64,000 bases of DNA from positions 1-64,000 of the forward strand of contig NZ_LGLN01000037.1 in the NCBI RefSeq assembly GCF_001293775.1, written 5' to 3'. This DNA comes from Pseudomonas syringae pv. cilantro (GTDB taxonomy: Bacteria > Pseudomonadota > Gammaproteobacteria > Pseudomonadales > Pseudomonadaceae). Of this stretch, positions 31,496 to 42,214 are shown in pieces. The position numbers were made by a program, and so were the translations under genes. Numbering within the stretch: the first letter of the stretch is position 1; each line of letters begins with the position of its first letter. Below the pieces are notes generated by a model. It saw nothing but the letters and a program-made list of their open reading frames with translations. It ran no database searches and was not told where the DNA came from.

Positions 31496-31660
31496 GCGAC
31501 GCTTCGCTTGTCCGCGCAGGGCTGCGAAGCGGCCCTAAACCAGACTGCGCTGGTTGCACCTGATATACCGCGTGCACAGGCTTTGCTGCCGGTGCCCGGC
31601 AGTTCGCGGACAAGTCCGCTCATACAGAAACCTATAGATCGCGGACAAGCGAAGCGTCGC
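31496..31660. repeat. REP-type inverted repeats between rpsT and creA
   Basis: GCGACGCTTCGCTTGTCCGC plus G (31496-31516) is the exact reverse complement of CGCGGACAAGCGAAGCGTCG plus C (31640-31660), a perfect 21-bp inverted pair with about 120 bases between. The core AAGCGAAGCGTCGC is the same as at the pilR-TetR repeat. Confidence 0.85.
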
Positions 31661-31679
31661 CCGACCAAAAACCAGCCCA

Positions 31680-32150
31680 TCAAGGTGCGGGCGCGGTTGT
31701 CCATGGCAGGATCGGGATCGCGGTCACGGCATTTTGCGGGCTGCCTTCGATGACGCGGTCGCTGTAGACCAGGTAAACCAGTGTATTGCGCTTCTTGTCG
31801 AAGAACCGCACCACCTGCATGGTCTTGAAGACCAGAGAGGTGCGCTCCTTGAAGACCTCATCGCCATCCTTGAGGTTTTCCTTGAAGCGGATAGCGCCGA
31901 CCTGACGGCAGGCGATGGACGCCTCGGCACGATCCTCAGCCAGCCCCAGACCACCTTTCACCCCGCCAGTCTTGGCGCGCGACAGGTAGCACGTCACACC
32001 CTCGACCTTGGGATCATCGAAAGCCTCGACGACGATCCGGTCGTTAGGCCCGACCATCTTGAACACTGTCGACACCTGACCAATCTCTTCCGCAGAGACC
32101 AGCACAGGCACCAGCAACAAAGCAGCCAACACACCTTGCATGACGCGCAT
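31680..32150 (-). CDS. CreA-family periplasmic protein
   Basis: The 156-residue protein has a signal peptide ([20 protein letters not shown]) followed by the CreA domain ([48 protein letters not shown]). Two conserved cysteines could pair. The function of CreA is not established. It follows proB on the same strand. Confidence 0.9.
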   Translation of the reverse strand: MRVMQGVLAALLLVPVLVSAEEIGQVSTVFKMVGPNDRIVVEAFDDPKVEGVTCYLSRAKTGGVKGGLGLAEDRAEASIACRQVGAIRFKENLKDGDEVFKERTSLVFKTMQVVRFFDKKRNTLVYLVYSDRVIEGSPQNAVTAIPILPWTTAPAP

Positions 32151-32219
32151 CGATTATTCCTTATATTTAGCTGAACCCAGCGACCTGAACCCGGCAGGGA
32201 CCCAACCCGGCAATCTGTA

Positions 32220-33338
32220 TCAGACGAGAATCAGGTTATCCCGGTGAATCAGCTCCGGCTCGGCCATGTAACCTAGTTCACGAACGATCGCTTCGGATGA
32301 GTGACCAATGATTTTCTGCGCCTCGATGGCACTGTAGTTACTCAGGCCACGGGCTACTTCCCGACCATCCGGCGCCACACACACCACCATCTCGCCACGC
32401 CGAAAACTGCCCTGCACCAGCTTGACACCCACCGGCAGCAGGCTTTTATGGTCTTTGGCCAGCGCAGACACCGCGCCATCGTCGAGCACCAGCGTACCGC
32501 GAGTCTGCAGATGACCGGCCAGCCATTGCTTGCGAGCCGCGAGCATTTCGCGCTCGGGAGACAGCAAGGTCCCCAACCGCTCGCCACCCTTGAGGCGTGC
32601 CAGCACACGCTCGATGCGCCCGCCGACGATGACCGTATGCGCACCGGAGCGCGCAGCCAGACGCGCAGCACGCAGCTTGGTCTGCATGCCGCCACGCCCC
32701 AGCGCACCACCCGTACCGCCCGCGACTGCGTCCAGCGCCGGATCATCGGCACGCGCCTCGTAAATCAGCTGCGCCTCGGGGTTATTGCGCGGGTCCGCAT
32801 CGAACATGCCGTCGCGATCGGTCAGGATGACCAGCAGATCAGCCTCGACCAGATTGGCGACCAGCGCCGCCAGCGTGTCGTTGTCGCCAAAACGGATTTC
32901 GTCGGTGACCACGGTGTCGTTTTCATTGATGACTGGCACCACCCCAAGCTCGACCAGCGTGCGCAAGGTACTGCGGGCATTCAGGTAGCGCTTGCGATCA
33001 GAAAGGTCATCGTGGGTCAGCAGGATCTGCGCGGTATGCCGGCCATGCTCGGCAAAGCTCGACTCCCACGCCTGCACCAGGCCCATCTGGCCGATGGCAG
33101 CAGCAGCCTGAAGCTCATGCATCGCACTGGGTCGCGCTGTCCAGCCAAGGCGACTCATGCCCGCAGCCACCGCCCCGGAAGACACCAGCACCAGCTCGAC
33201 GCCCGCTTCATGCAGCGCCACCATCTGCTCAACCCACACACCCATGGCATTGCGATCCAGCCCCTTGCCATCTGCGGTCAGCAAGGCACTGCCGATTTTC
33301 ACAACCCAGCGCTGGGCACCCGTCACTTTGCTGCGCAT
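32220..33338 (-). CDS. proB: glutamate 5-kinase ProB
   Basis: ProB catalyses the first, proline-feedback-inhibited step of proline synthesis. The 372-residue protein has an N-terminal amino acid kinase domain ([36 protein letters not shown]) and a C-terminal PUA domain from about residue 280 ([13 protein letters not shown]). It follows obgE but is separated from it by a terminator-like hairpin. Confidence 0.96.
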   Translation of the reverse strand: MRSKVTGAQRWVVKIGSALLTADGKGLDRNAMGVWVEQMVALHEAGVELVLVSSGAVAAGMSRLGWTARPSAMHELQAAAAIGQMGLVQAWESSFAEHGRHTAQILLTHDDLSDRKRYLNARSTLRTLVELGVVPVINENDTVVTDEIRFGDNDTLAALVANLVEADLLVILTDRDGMFDADPRNNPEAQLIYEARADDPALDAVAGGTGGALGRGGMQTKLRAARLAARSGAHTVIVGGRIERVLARLKGGERLGTLLSPEREMLAARKQWLAGHLQTRGTLVLDDGAVSALAKDHKSLLPVGVKLVQGSFRRGEMVVCVAPDGREVARGLSNYSAIEAQKIIGHSSEAIVRELGYMAEPELIHRDNLILV

Positions 33339-33380
33339 CTTCTTCCAACCTTAGCCAGAGGGTTTTCAAATTCGGGATAC

Positions 33381-33410
33381 AAAAACGCCGCTGACAATCG
33401 TAGCGGCGTT
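33381..33410 (-). terminator. intrinsic terminator after obgE
   Basis: On the minus strand AACGCCGCT and AGCGGCGTT pair over a 9-12 base loop, followed by TTTTGT. The stem is perfect over nine pairs and lies about 20 bases after the obgE stop. Confidence 0.85.
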
Positions 33411-33428
33411 CAAGTTTACTTCAAGCGA

Positions 33429-34694
<1,266 letters not shown>

Positions 34695-34814
34695 TTACAT
34701 AAGACTCTTGCAAAAATGAGCGTTGCGATACCGATCAGAAACCAGCGACCCCATGGGTCAACATCACAACAGCCCGCACAAACAGTTTTGCAAGAGACTC
34801 ACCTACCTCTACAA

Positions 34815-34848
34815 ACAAAAAAGCCCCGTCGCAAGACAGGGCTTTTAA
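34815..34848 (-). terminator. intrinsic terminator after rpmA
   Basis: On the minus strand AAAAGCCCTGTC-TTGC-GACGGGGCTTTTTTG forms a stem of about ten pairs with one mismatch, followed by T residues, 13 bases after the rpmA stop. Confidence 0.9.
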
Positions 34849-34860
34849 GCAACTGCGTGA

Positions 34861-35136
34861 TTACGCTGCGGAGACTTCAGTCTTCGGAACGATGCTCACG
34901 TAGCGGCGACCGAAGGCGCCCTTGACCTGGAACTTGATCACGCCTTCCACTTTCGCGAACAGGGTGTGATCTTTACCCATGCCAACGCCGTAGCCAGCGT
35001 GGAATTGGGTGCCGCGCTGACGCACGATGATGTTGCCAGGGATGATAGCCTGGCCGCCATACATCTTCACGCCAAGGCGTTTGGCTTCTGAGTCGCGCCC
35101 GTTACGGGTACTACCACCAGCTTTTTTGTGAGCCAT
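34861..35136 (-). CDS. rpmA: 50S ribosomal protein L27
   Basis: The 91-residue protein starts [20 protein letters not shown], the conserved peptidyl-transferase-reaching N-terminus of L27, and continues GVKMYGGQ. It lies 32 bases after rplU in the same operon. A terminator follows. Confidence 0.98.
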   Translation of the reverse strand: MAHKKAGGSTRNGRDSEAKRLGVKMYGGQAIIPGNIIVRQRGTQFHAGYGVGMGKDHTLFAKVEGVIKFQVKGAFGRRYVSIVPKTEVSAA

Positions 35137-35168
35137 GAGTCAATTCTCCAAATGAGGATTAGGCTGAA

Positions 35169-35480
35169 TTAAGCCTGAATACCTGTAATTTTGATCTCGG
35201 TGTACCACTGGCGGTGGCCCATACGCTTCATGTGGTGCTTACGACGACGGAACTTGATGATACGAACCTTATCGTGACGACCTTGCGAAACCACTTCAGC
35301 CACAACGGTAGCGCCAGCAACAACTGGAGCACCGATATTGACGTCGTCGCCATTGCCAACCAGCAGAACGCGGTCAAACGTGACGGATTCGCCAGTAGCG
35401 ATTTCCAGTTTTTCAATTTTCAGGTATTCACCTGGGGCGACTTTGTACTGCTTGCCACCGGTAACAATTACTGCGTACAT
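35169..35480 (-). CDS. rplU: 50S ribosomal protein L21
   Basis: ATG 35480 gives the standard 103-residue protein [20 protein letters not shown], ending in the basic [20 protein letters not shown] segment. GGAGAAA lies upstream as ribosome binding site. A strong promoter is placed about 130 bases upstream, back to back with ispB. Confidence 0.98.
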   Translation of the reverse strand: MYAVIVTGGKQYKVAPGEYLKIEKLEIATGESVTFDRVLLVGNGDDVNIGAPVVAGATVVAEVVSQGRHDKVRIIKFRRRKHHMKRMGHRQWYTEIKITGIQA

Positions 35481-35611
35481 GGTATTTCTCCGAAAATCCT
35501 GCTCACCCAGCTCTTTATAAGAAGAGTATTGGCTGGCATGGCTGCATTGGGCTGGAACGGCCCGTTTGCATTGCGTAAGGCAGGTGCTGCCCAGGAAAGT
35601 TAGGGTGCGCG

Positions 35612-35640
35612 ATTGTACGCAAGGCAATCATGGGTTGCAA
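35612..35640 (-). promoter_or_regulatory. rplU-rpmA promoter
   Basis: On the minus strand TTGCAA (35635-35640), exactly 17 bases, TACAAT (35612-35617), then a CGCGC discriminator. Confidence 0.8.
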
Positions 35641-35658
35641 GAGGCGGGTCGTCATACC

Positions 35659-35687
35659 TTGACACGCTCTACCCCGCAACCTAGCAT
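35659..35687 (+). promoter_or_regulatory. ispB promoter
   Basis: TTGACA (35659-35664), exactly 17 bases, TAGCAT (35682-35687), followed by GCGGCG. The start codon is about 30 bases downstream. It is back to back with the rplU promoter. Confidence 0.8.
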
Positions 35688-35719
35688 GCGGCGCAACCTA
35701 TCCGGAGCACGTGTCGCTG

Positions 35720-36688
35720 ATGCAACCCCAAGCCTTCTACCGCGCAGTGGCGGACGACTTTAGTGCCGTTGACCTTATCATCAAAAAGCAACTGACGTCG
35801 CGCGTACCGCTGGTATCGAAAATCGGCGATTACATCACGTCGGCTGGCGGCAAGCGCCTGCGCCCGCTGCTGGTGCTGTTGTGTGGCAAGGCTCTGGGCC
35901 GTGAGGGCGATGATGTTCGCCTGCTCGCCGCCACCATCGAATTCCTGCACACCGCAACGCTGCTGCACGACGATGTCGTCGACATGTCCGGCATGCGTCG
36001 CGGGCGCTCTACCGCCAACGCGCTGTGGGGCAACGCACCCAGCGTGCTGGTGGGCGACTTCCTTTATTCCCGCTCGTTCGAAATGATGGTCGAACTGGGC
36101 TCGATGGAAGTCATGCGGATTCTGTCCAAGGCGACCCGTGTGATTGCCGAGGGTGAAGTCCTGCAGCTGTCCAAGATCCGCGATGCCAGCACCACCGAAG
36201 AAACCTACATGGAAGTGATTCGCGGCAAGACAGCCATGCTGTTCGAGGCCTCGACCCACAGCGCCGCCGCCCTGTGCAACGCCTCCGATGCGCAAACTGA
36301 AGCACTGCGCACCTTTGGTGATCACCTGGGTGTGGCCTTCCAGCTGGTCGATGATCTGCTCGACTATCTGGGTGATGCCGAAACACTGGGCAAGAACGTC
36401 GGTGATGACCTGGCCGAAGGCAAGCCTACACTGCCGCTGATCTACACCATGCGCGAAGGCAGCCCGGAGCAGGCCGCACTGGTGCGGCAGGCGATCCAGA
36501 AAGGCGGCCTGGAAGATCTGGAAAGCATCCGCAATGCTGTGGAAAGCGCCGGCGCTCTGGATTACACCGCACGCCTGGCCCGCGATTACGCAGCCCGCGC
36601 CATCGCTTGCCTGGACGCCCTGCCGCCCAGCGAGTATCGCGATGCGCTTGTCGAGCTGAGTGAATTCGCGGTCGCCCGCACCCACTGA
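35720..36688 (+). CDS. ispB: polyprenyl (octaprenyl) diphosphate synthase IspB
   Basis: IspB makes the side chain of ubiquinone. The 322-residue product from ATG 35720 (MQPQAFYRAVADDFSAVD) has both aspartate-rich motifs: LLHDDVVDMSG near residue 83 and LVDDLLDYLGD near 211. A GTG three codons earlier is an alternative start. In pseudomonads the ubiquinone tail is usually nine units, so the chain length is not certain. A terminator follows. Confidence 0.95.
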   Translation: MQPQAFYRAVADDFSAVDLIIKKQLTSRVPLVSKIGDYITSAGGKRLRPLLVLLCGKALGREGDDVRLLAATIEFLHTATLLHDDVVDMSGMRRGRSTANALWGNAPSVLVGDFLYSRSFEMMVELGSMEVMRILSKATRVIAEGEVLQLSKIRDASTTEETYMEVIRGKTAMLFEASTHSAAALCNASDAQTEALRTFGDHLGVAFQLVDDLLDYLGDAETLGKNVGDDLAEGKPTLPLIYTMREGSPEQAALVRQAIQKGGLEDLESIRNAVESAGALDYTARLARDYAARAIACLDALPPSEYRDALVELSEFAVARTH

Positions 36689-36703
36689 CAGCCTGCTGCA
36701 AGC

Positions 36704-36734
36704 GAAAAGCCCGTCCCGCGTGACGGGCTTTTTC
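36704..36734 (+). terminator. intrinsic terminator after ispB
   Basis: AAAAGCCCGTC-CCGCGT-GACGGGCTTTTT: 8-9 bp stem with a T-run. Confidence 0.92.
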
Positions 36735-36775
36735 TTGCCCTCGATTCACTGACCTGGATCAACCACTCGGCGCAA

Positions 36776-36794
36776 AATGAGAATTAATCTCAAT
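36776..36794. promoter_or_regulatory. Fur box 1
   Basis: AATGAGAATTAATCTCAAT is a near-perfect 19-bp palindrome with the GAGAAT/AT-rich pattern of Fur sites, about 60 bases upstream of the PA4570-type gene. Confidence 0.7.
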
Positions 36795-36813
36795 AGTGCC
36801 TTGCTATTATCTC

Positions 36814-36832
36814 GATAGGAATTATTCTCATC
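36814..36832. promoter_or_regulatory. Fur box 2, overlapping a likely -10
   Basis: GATAGGAATTATTCTCATC matches the Fur consensus GATAATGATAATCATTATC at many positions, including the outer GATA and TTCTCAT parts. A possible promoter (TTGCTA 36801-36806, TATTCT 36823-36828, 16-base spacer) is overlapped by it, so bound Fur would block transcription. Confidence 0.65.
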
Positions 36833-36855
36833 TAACCAAACGCAGGAGATGAGAC

Positions 36856-37098
36856 ATGACTTATTTGATCGATGCATGGCTGGACCGCCCTCACCCTTAC
36901 CTGAGAATTCTGCACCGCGAGACCGGTGAGGTATGTGCCGTTCTGGAAGAGGAAGCGTTGGAGGAGTTGCGTGATCAGGGCGATCTGGACTTTTACAGCC
37001 TGAGTTCCAGCGAGCCGTTGGTTCTAAAGGAGATGGTGCGCAATCTGTTTCTGTTCTGTTATGCACGGGCGTTGCGCCCGATGGGTGAGTTGCACTGA
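36856..37098 (+). CDS. PA4570-family small protein, probably iron-repressed
   Basis: This 80-residue acidic soluble protein (MTYLIDAWLDRPHPYLRILH, EEEALEELRDQGDL, ending ARALRPMGELH) has no motif I can assign. It corresponds in position (after ispB, before fklB) and size to PA4570 of P. aeruginosa, reported as iron-repressed. GGAG precedes the ATG. Two Fur boxes upstream support iron control. Confidence 0.85.
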   Translation: MTYLIDAWLDRPHPYLRILHRETGEVCAVLEEEALEELRDQGDLDFYSLSSSEPLVLKEMVRNLFLFCYARALRPMGELH

Positions 37099-37176
37099 GC
37101 ATGGCGCATCAGCACAACCCCGCCGCTGAACGAATCAGCCGATTCGTTCAGCGATCTTCGGTATCGAACAGGTCGA

Positions 37177-37794
37177 TTACAGAACGTCCAGCAGTTCCAC
37201 GTCGAACACCAGCACGCTGTGCGGTGCGATGCTGCCAACGCCCTGAGCGCCATAAGCCAGCTCGCTAGGTACGTACAGACGCCATTTGCTGCCGGCGCTC
37301 ATCAATTGCAGTGCTTCGGTCCAGCCAGCGATCACGCCGCTGACCGGAAATTCGGCCGGCTCGCCACGGTCGTAGGAGCTGTCGAACACGTTGCCGTCGA
37401 TCAAGGTGCCGTGATAGTGAACGCGCACCTGATCTTCACGGGTCGGCTTGGCGCCGTCGCCAGCGGTCAGCACTTCGAATTGAAGGCCCGACGCCAGTGT
37501 GGTCACGCCTTCGCGCTTGGCGTTTTCAGCCAGGTAAGCCTTGCCAGCGCCAGCCGCCTGTTCAGCTTTGGCAGCTGCTTCGGCCTGCATGATTTCGCGG
37601 ATGACCTTGAAGCTGGCGGACATTTCTTCCTGACCGACACGGCTTGGCTGACCGCCAAAGGCGTCGCGCAGACCTGCCACGATGGCTTCCAGATCGACAC
37701 CCGGTGGCGGGTTGTCGCGCAGCTGATCGCCCAGTTGACGGCCGATGCCGTAGCTGACGCGGGTTTCGTCGGTGGACAGATTGACTTCGGACAT
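37177..37794 (-). CDS. fklB: FKBP-type peptidyl-prolyl cis-trans isomerase FklB
   Basis: ATG 37794 gives 205 residues. An N-terminal helical dimerisation domain (SYGIGRQLGDQLRDNPPPGV) precedes the C-terminal FKBP domain (QVRVHYHGTLIDGNVFDSSY, AGWTEALQLMSAGSKWRLY, YGAQGVGSIAPHSVLVFDVE). There is no signal peptide. It is the FklB/FkpA type, cytosolic form. Confidence 0.93.
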   Translation of the reverse strand: MSEVNLSTDETRVSYGIGRQLGDQLRDNPPPGVDLEAIVAGLRDAFGGQPSRVGQEEMSASFKVIREIMQAEAAAKAEQAAGAGKAYLAENAKREGVTTLASGLQFEVLTAGDGAKPTREDQVRVHYHGTLIDGNVFDSSYDRGEPAEFPVSGVIAGWTEALQLMSAGSKWRLYVPSELAYGAQGVGSIAPHSVLVFDVELLDVL

Positions 37795-37944
37795 GACACT
37801 GCTCCGCATAGGGGCGCACAGTCGGTGAGCGCGTGATGCCTGACGGCTATCACCTCACGCTGTTACACCCCGGACCAAAAGGCCGAGCAGCCTAGCACAA
37901 CAGACCGGAAACGTCCTAAAGCGGCAATGGGCAGCTTCCGAGCG

Positions 37945-38253
37945 TCAGGACCATGAGGAATGAAAGGAGATCGGCATGCGCATCTCGGAACGGTCATTGA
38001 CCGGCATGCCGCACAACTCGTCATGCACTACGCAGTGCACCAGATAAAACGGTACCGGCGGCAGGTCCTTGAGCAGGTCCCGCGCGTGCTCGACCGAACG
38101 CAAATGCAAGGTCTTGCCCGCCTGATCCTTGAGCATCACCGAGGTGCCGTCCATGCGCACATCCAGCAGATAAATGCCGCCTTCCATGGAGATCAGGTTC
38201 AGCTCCTCGACGCGCCCGGCCTGGGCATGCGCGGTCAATTCCTGATAATTCAT
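37945..38253 (-). CDS. DUF6482-type conserved small protein
   Basis: ATG 38253 with GGAGG upstream gives a 102-residue protein (MNYQELTAHAQAGRVEELNL, VRMDGTSVMLKDQAGKTLHL, FYLVHCVVHDELCGM). It looks like a small mixed alpha/beta cytosolic protein of the DUF6482 group common in Pseudomonas. Two cysteines, CVVHDELC, are close together. Function unknown. Confidence 0.8.
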   Translation of the reverse strand: MNYQELTAHAQAGRVEELNLISMEGGIYLLDVRMDGTSVMLKDQAGKTLHLRSVEHARDLLKDLPPVPFYLVHCVVHDELCGMPVNDRSEMRMPISFHSSWS

Positions 38254-38391
38254 GATCGAACCTCCTGCGCTACACGTTAAGCATCGGAACCGATGTTTTA
38301 CCGCATCACCGCACAACATGCCAGAAGCCGGGCCCGCCTTGCGGAACCTGACAAGCCATTACAACGCGGGCAACCATGAGGCGTTCAAGCC

Positions 38392-38886
38392 TCAATGCTC
38401 ATGCTTGGTCAGTTTGTCCAGATAGCCCATTGCGAATGCCGATATCACGAAGGTCATGTGAATGATCACGTACCACATCAAGTACTCGGTCTTTATGTTG
38501 GTGGCATCCATGAACACTCGCAGCAGATGGATCGAGGAAATCGCCACAATCGACGCGGCGACTTTCATCTTCAGCGAAGACGAATCCATGGTGCCCAGCC
38601 AGTTGAGCTTTTCCTTGTCGTCATCGATATCCAGTTGCGACACGAAGTTCTCGTAGCCGGAAATCATCACCATCACCAGCAGGCCACCCACCAGCGCCAT
38701 GTCGATCAACGACAGCAGCACCAGAATCAGATCGGCTTCGGCCAGCGAGAAGATGTTGGGGATGACGTGAAAGACTTCCTGAAAGAATTTTAGACACAAC
38801 GCCAACAGGCCAAGGGAAAGACCGAAATAGATCGGCGCCAGCAGCCAGCGCGATGCGTACATGGCATTTTCAAAAAAACGTTCCAT
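38392..38886 (-). CDS. UPF0114/YqhA-family membrane protein
   Basis: ATG 38886 gives 164 residues starting [20 protein letters not shown]. There are four hydrophobic segments and the family motif [14 protein letters not shown] followed by a soluble stretch [20 protein letters not shown]. Inner-membrane protein of unknown function. Confidence 0.9.
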   Translation of the reverse strand: MERFFENAMYASRWLLAPIYFGLSLGLLALCLKFFQEVFHVIPNIFSLAEADLILVLLSLIDMALVGGLLVMVMISGYENFVSQLDIDDDKEKLNWLGTMDSSSLKMKVAASIVAISSIHLLRVFMDATNIKTEYLMWYVIIHMTFVISAFAMGYLDKLTKHEH

Positions 38887-39000
38887 TGAGACTCGCAAGG
38901 TGTTTTGAAAGGACGGGCGAGTATATCAGCGGGAAGGCGCGGCTCTGGGTATGCGACAAAATATCGCACGCGAGGCATCAGGCAGCCGGGTTATGAATGA

Positions 39001-39330
39001 CTAGAACGGCGAGGAACGCTGAAAAGACGCCATGCCGCTGTCGATACGCCGCAGCTCGGCTTGCATGTGCAGGGTCCAGATCGAAAGGTCGTCTGTGCAT
39101 CGATAGCCGTGCAGTGCCAGGCTTTCGGTAATCGTGGTCAACACCGACTGCGCAGCAGGCTGACCATTGAACGGCCCCTGCGACTTGATGGCAGATGGCT
39201 GTTCGTCCGCCATGCCCGCGGCGAACAGCAACATCCAGCGATTGCTGTCACAAGGGAGAGACCGAATGAAACATTCGATACGGGTCATCAGCCCCATGCA
39301 TTCTCGGGTAAGGCAAAGGCTACGCTGCAT
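39001..39330 (-). CDS. PA4575-like small hypothetical protein
   Basis: The 109-residue product (MQRSLCLTRECMGLMTRIEC, then RWMLLFAAGMADEQPSA and a C-terminal half containing HGYRCTDDLSIWTLHMQAEL) has no recognised domain. It sits directly before the Lon-like protease gene, as PA4575 does before PA4576. Cysteine-rich N-terminus; no signal peptide. Confidence 0.75.
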   Translation of the reverse strand: MQRSLCLTRECMGLMTRIECFIRSLPCDSNRWMLLFAAGMADEQPSAIKSQGPFNGQPAAQSVLTTITESLALHGYRCTDDLSIWTLHMQAELRRIDSGMASFQRSSPF

Positions 39331-39502
39331 GATGCGCTCCTGATCGGCAAAAGCACCCTACTTCTCTCGAGGCAGAGTGCGCGCCAATCGTCAAGGACAC
39401 GGCGGTTACCGTCAAGACTAGAGGAAAACGGCCACCCGCGAAATGCCCCTGATGAACGGGGCCGGGCCGCCTGGCAGCTACCCGGTCCGATTCAGGCACT
39501 TG

Positions 39503-41938
39503 TCAGAGTTTGAGTTCAGGCTGCAACTGCGCTGGCTCTTTTTCCAGTTCTTCCTTGAGGTCTTCGTCGCTGAGCATTTCCGCGATATCCCGCAGGCGCT
39601 CTACGACACGCGCGTTGACGCTGCCTTCAGGGAATTCGCCGTTCTCGTCCGGCGCACCGGCGGGCTCACCAACCAGCAGGCTCAAGGCTTCGTCAGCCTG
39701 ACGAACCGCATAGATATGGAACTGCCCGTCGCGTACTGCCTGCACCACCCGCTCATCGAGCATCAGCGTCGTGACGTTGGCGTGCGGGATGATTGCGCCC
39801 TGCTCTCCCGTCAGCCCGCGCGCTTCGCAGAGCCGGAAGAAGCCTTCGATCTTCTCGTTGACCCCGCCCACTGCCTGCACTTCGCCGAACTGGTTGATCG
39901 AGCCGGTGATCGCGAAGCATTGCTTGAGCGGCGTGCGTGAAAGCGCAGAGATCAACGTACAGGCCTCACCCAGCGAAGCGCTGTCGCCGTCGACGTAACC
40001 GTAGGACTGCTCGAGCGCAATGCTCGCGGAAATCGCCAGCGGGAATTCCTGGGCGTAGCGGCTGCCCAGATAACCGGTGAGGATCATCACGCCCTTGGAG
40101 TGAATCGGCTGACCCAGGTTGACTTCACGTTCGATGTCGACGATGCCGCTGCCACCGGGATAAACCGTGGCGGAAATCCGCGCCGGAACGCCGAAGGCCG
40201 AATCGCCCACCTCCAGAACTGTCAGGCCATTGCACTTGCCGACTGCGGCGCCATCGGTGTCGATCAGGATCACGCCCGCCATCATGTCATCGAGAATCCG
40301 CGCCGAGACGCGCCCGGTGCGCGTGGCCTTGGCTTTCAGTGCGCGCTCGATATGCCCGGCGTCAGTCTGGTGGTCATTGGCCAGTTGCCGGATGAAGTCC
40401 GCTTCGCTGACCAGCTGGAACAGGTCACCGATACGCGCCGACAGACGGCCCTGATGCTCGGCCAGCCGTGCGCTGTAGGTCGCCAGGCGGGCCACCGCGT
40501 CGGCCGTCAGCGGCGCCATGCCTTCCTCGGACGTTCGGGTTTTCAACAACTGGGCGAACTGCTCCAGGGTTTCGTCGACCATCGGAATTTCTTCGTCGAA
40601 GTCGACCAACACACGAAACATCTCCTGAAAGTCAGGGTCGAGGTCTTGCAGCGTGTAATACAGCGAGCGCGAACCGATGATGACGATCTTGACGCTCCAC
40701 GGGATGACCTGCGGCGTCAGGGAGACCGTCGCCACGCGGCCCAGCTCGCCCAATGGCGACTCCATTTTCAGCTTGCGCGATTGCAGCGTGCGCTTGAGCG
40801 CATCCCACACAAACGGCTCGCCGAGCATTTTCTCCGCTTCCAGAATCAGGAAGCCGCCATTGGCACGGTGCAAGGCGCCGGGGCGCAGTTGCCGATAGGT
40901 GGTGTAGAGCGCGCCCTGATCAGTGCTGTATTCGATGCGGCCGAACAGATTGTCGTACGTCGGGTGCTGCTCGAACACCACCGGTGCGCCGCCGTCGTGG
41001 GTGTGCCCCACGACCAGACTCGGGCTGTACTGCTCTTCCAGCAACTTGCGCGCCTGGGCGTCGGTCTTGGCGTCATCGACCAGTTGCTCGACCACGGTCT
41101 TGAGCAGATACACCTGCATGGCTTGCAGATACGCGCAGACAGCGGCGTTTTCGGCGTACTTCTCCGACAGCGGGGCGAGTAACGGTTGCAGGGTCAGGGT
41201 GATGGTTTCTTCGTTCAGTTGGCGCAGTTGATTGCTCGACTCGCGCTTCCACTGCGGCAGGCTGGCCAGCTCTTCGTTGAGGCGCTCTTCAAGGGCGGAG
41301 ATGTCGTCGTGAAAACGCTCGCGGTCCGCCTCGGGCAACTGCGAAAACTCGGCTTCGTCCAGCGCCTTGCCATCGGCCATCGGCGTGAAGGCGATATTGG
41401 AGCTGTCGCGATACAGCGCAATGTCCTTCTCCAGCGACAAGCGCTCGATCACATCCAGAGCGCGGTCGTAGCGCTGATTGAAGGCGCGGTCGATGGAGCT
41501 TTTCTTCTGCTGGTAAGACGGATGCTCGAACACGGCCGGAAACGTCAGCAGCAGGTTGTCGATCAGGCCGTTGATATCAGCCATGAAGGCCTGCGCGCTG
41601 CCCGGCGGCAATTCCAGTGCCTTGGGCTCGCGCGGCTCATCGAAATTGTTGACATAGACCCAGTCGGACGGCGTCTGCATCCGCTTGGCTTCGGCCTTGA
41701 GATAACGTTTGACGAACGAAAAACGGCCAGTGCCGGGCTCACCCATGACGAACACGTTGTAACCGGGACGCGGCATGGCCACGCCGAACTGCAAGGCCTC
41801 GACGGCGCGCTCCTGACCGAGGACGCCGCGAAAGGGTTCAAGCTCATTGGTGGTCGCAAAGCTGAACTGTTCAGCGGAAAACGGACGGGTCAGCGCATGT
41901 GGCGCCAGGCGTAGGTTGGCTGCGACAGAATCGGGCAT
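39503..41938 (-). CDS. Lon-like ATP-dependent protease (AAA_32/LonB-type)
   Basis: This 811-residue protein combines an N-terminal AAA-type ATPase half with a C-terminal Lon protease domain. The protease dyad is visible: serine in YVDGDSASLGEACT near residue 652 and lysine in GGVNEKIEGF near 694. The Walker A loop reads GEPGTGRFSFV near residue 65, with arginine where lysine is usual, as in other members of this family. It belongs to the PA4576-type LonB-like group. Confidence 0.93.
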   Translation of the reverse strand: MPDSVAANLRLAPHALTRPFSAEQFSFATTNELEPFRGVLGQERAVEALQFGVAMPRPGYNVFVMGEPGTGRFSFVKRYLKAEAKRMQTPSDWVYVNNFDEPREPKALELPPGSAQAFMADINGLIDNLLLTFPAVFEHPSYQQKKSSIDRAFNQRYDRALDVIERLSLEKDIALYRDSSNIAFTPMADGKALDEAEFSQLPEADRERFHDDISALEERLNEELASLPQWKRESSNQLRQLNEETITLTLQPLLAPLSEKYAENAAVCAYLQAMQVYLLKTVVEQLVDDAKTDAQARKLLEEQYSPSLVVGHTHDGGAPVVFEQHPTYDNLFGRIEYSTDQGALYTTYRQLRPGALHRANGGFLILEAEKMLGEPFVWDALKRTLQSRKLKMESPLGELGRVATVSLTPQVIPWSVKIVIIGSRSLYYTLQDLDPDFQEMFRVLVDFDEEIPMVDETLEQFAQLLKTRTSEEGMAPLTADAVARLATYSARLAEHQGRLSARIGDLFQLVSEADFIRQLANDHQTDAGHIERALKAKATRTGRVSARILDDMMAGVILIDTDGAAVGKCNGLTVLEVGDSAFGVPARISATVYPGGSGIVDIEREVNLGQPIHSKGVMILTGYLGSRYAQEFPLAISASIALEQSYGYVDGDSASLGEACTLISALSRTPLKQCFAITGSINQFGEVQAVGGVNEKIEGFFRLCEARGLTGEQGAIIPHANVTTLMLDERVVQAVRDGQFHIYAVRQADEALSLLVGEPAGAPDENGEFPEGSVNARVVERLRDIAEMLSDEDLKEELEKEPAQLQPELKL

Positions 41939-42214
41939 CAGTAATCCTTACATCAGGCGGGGCAGATGTCGGCATTCTGGCGCTCGCCGCACGCGACTTG
42001 CAAGGCAGGAAAAGCCTGAATGATTTTTAACGTCTTGAACGCTGCCGACAACACCTGCTAAAACATAAGGGCAGGTAACAATCTGCGACACATGACGGAA
42101 CCCTTGGAACCCGTCCAGGCTCCAAATGGCACAGGTGGTTATCCAATGACCAGCTGTCTTGATGTAGATACTCAAGAAACTCGACCCTTGGCTGAACTAA
42201 AAAGAGAAAAAGCT

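Noticed and set aside
38287..38360. GGAACC motifs at about 38287 and 38344
   Set aside because: No CCACNNA follows at 15-17 bases in either case, so these are not hrp boxes.
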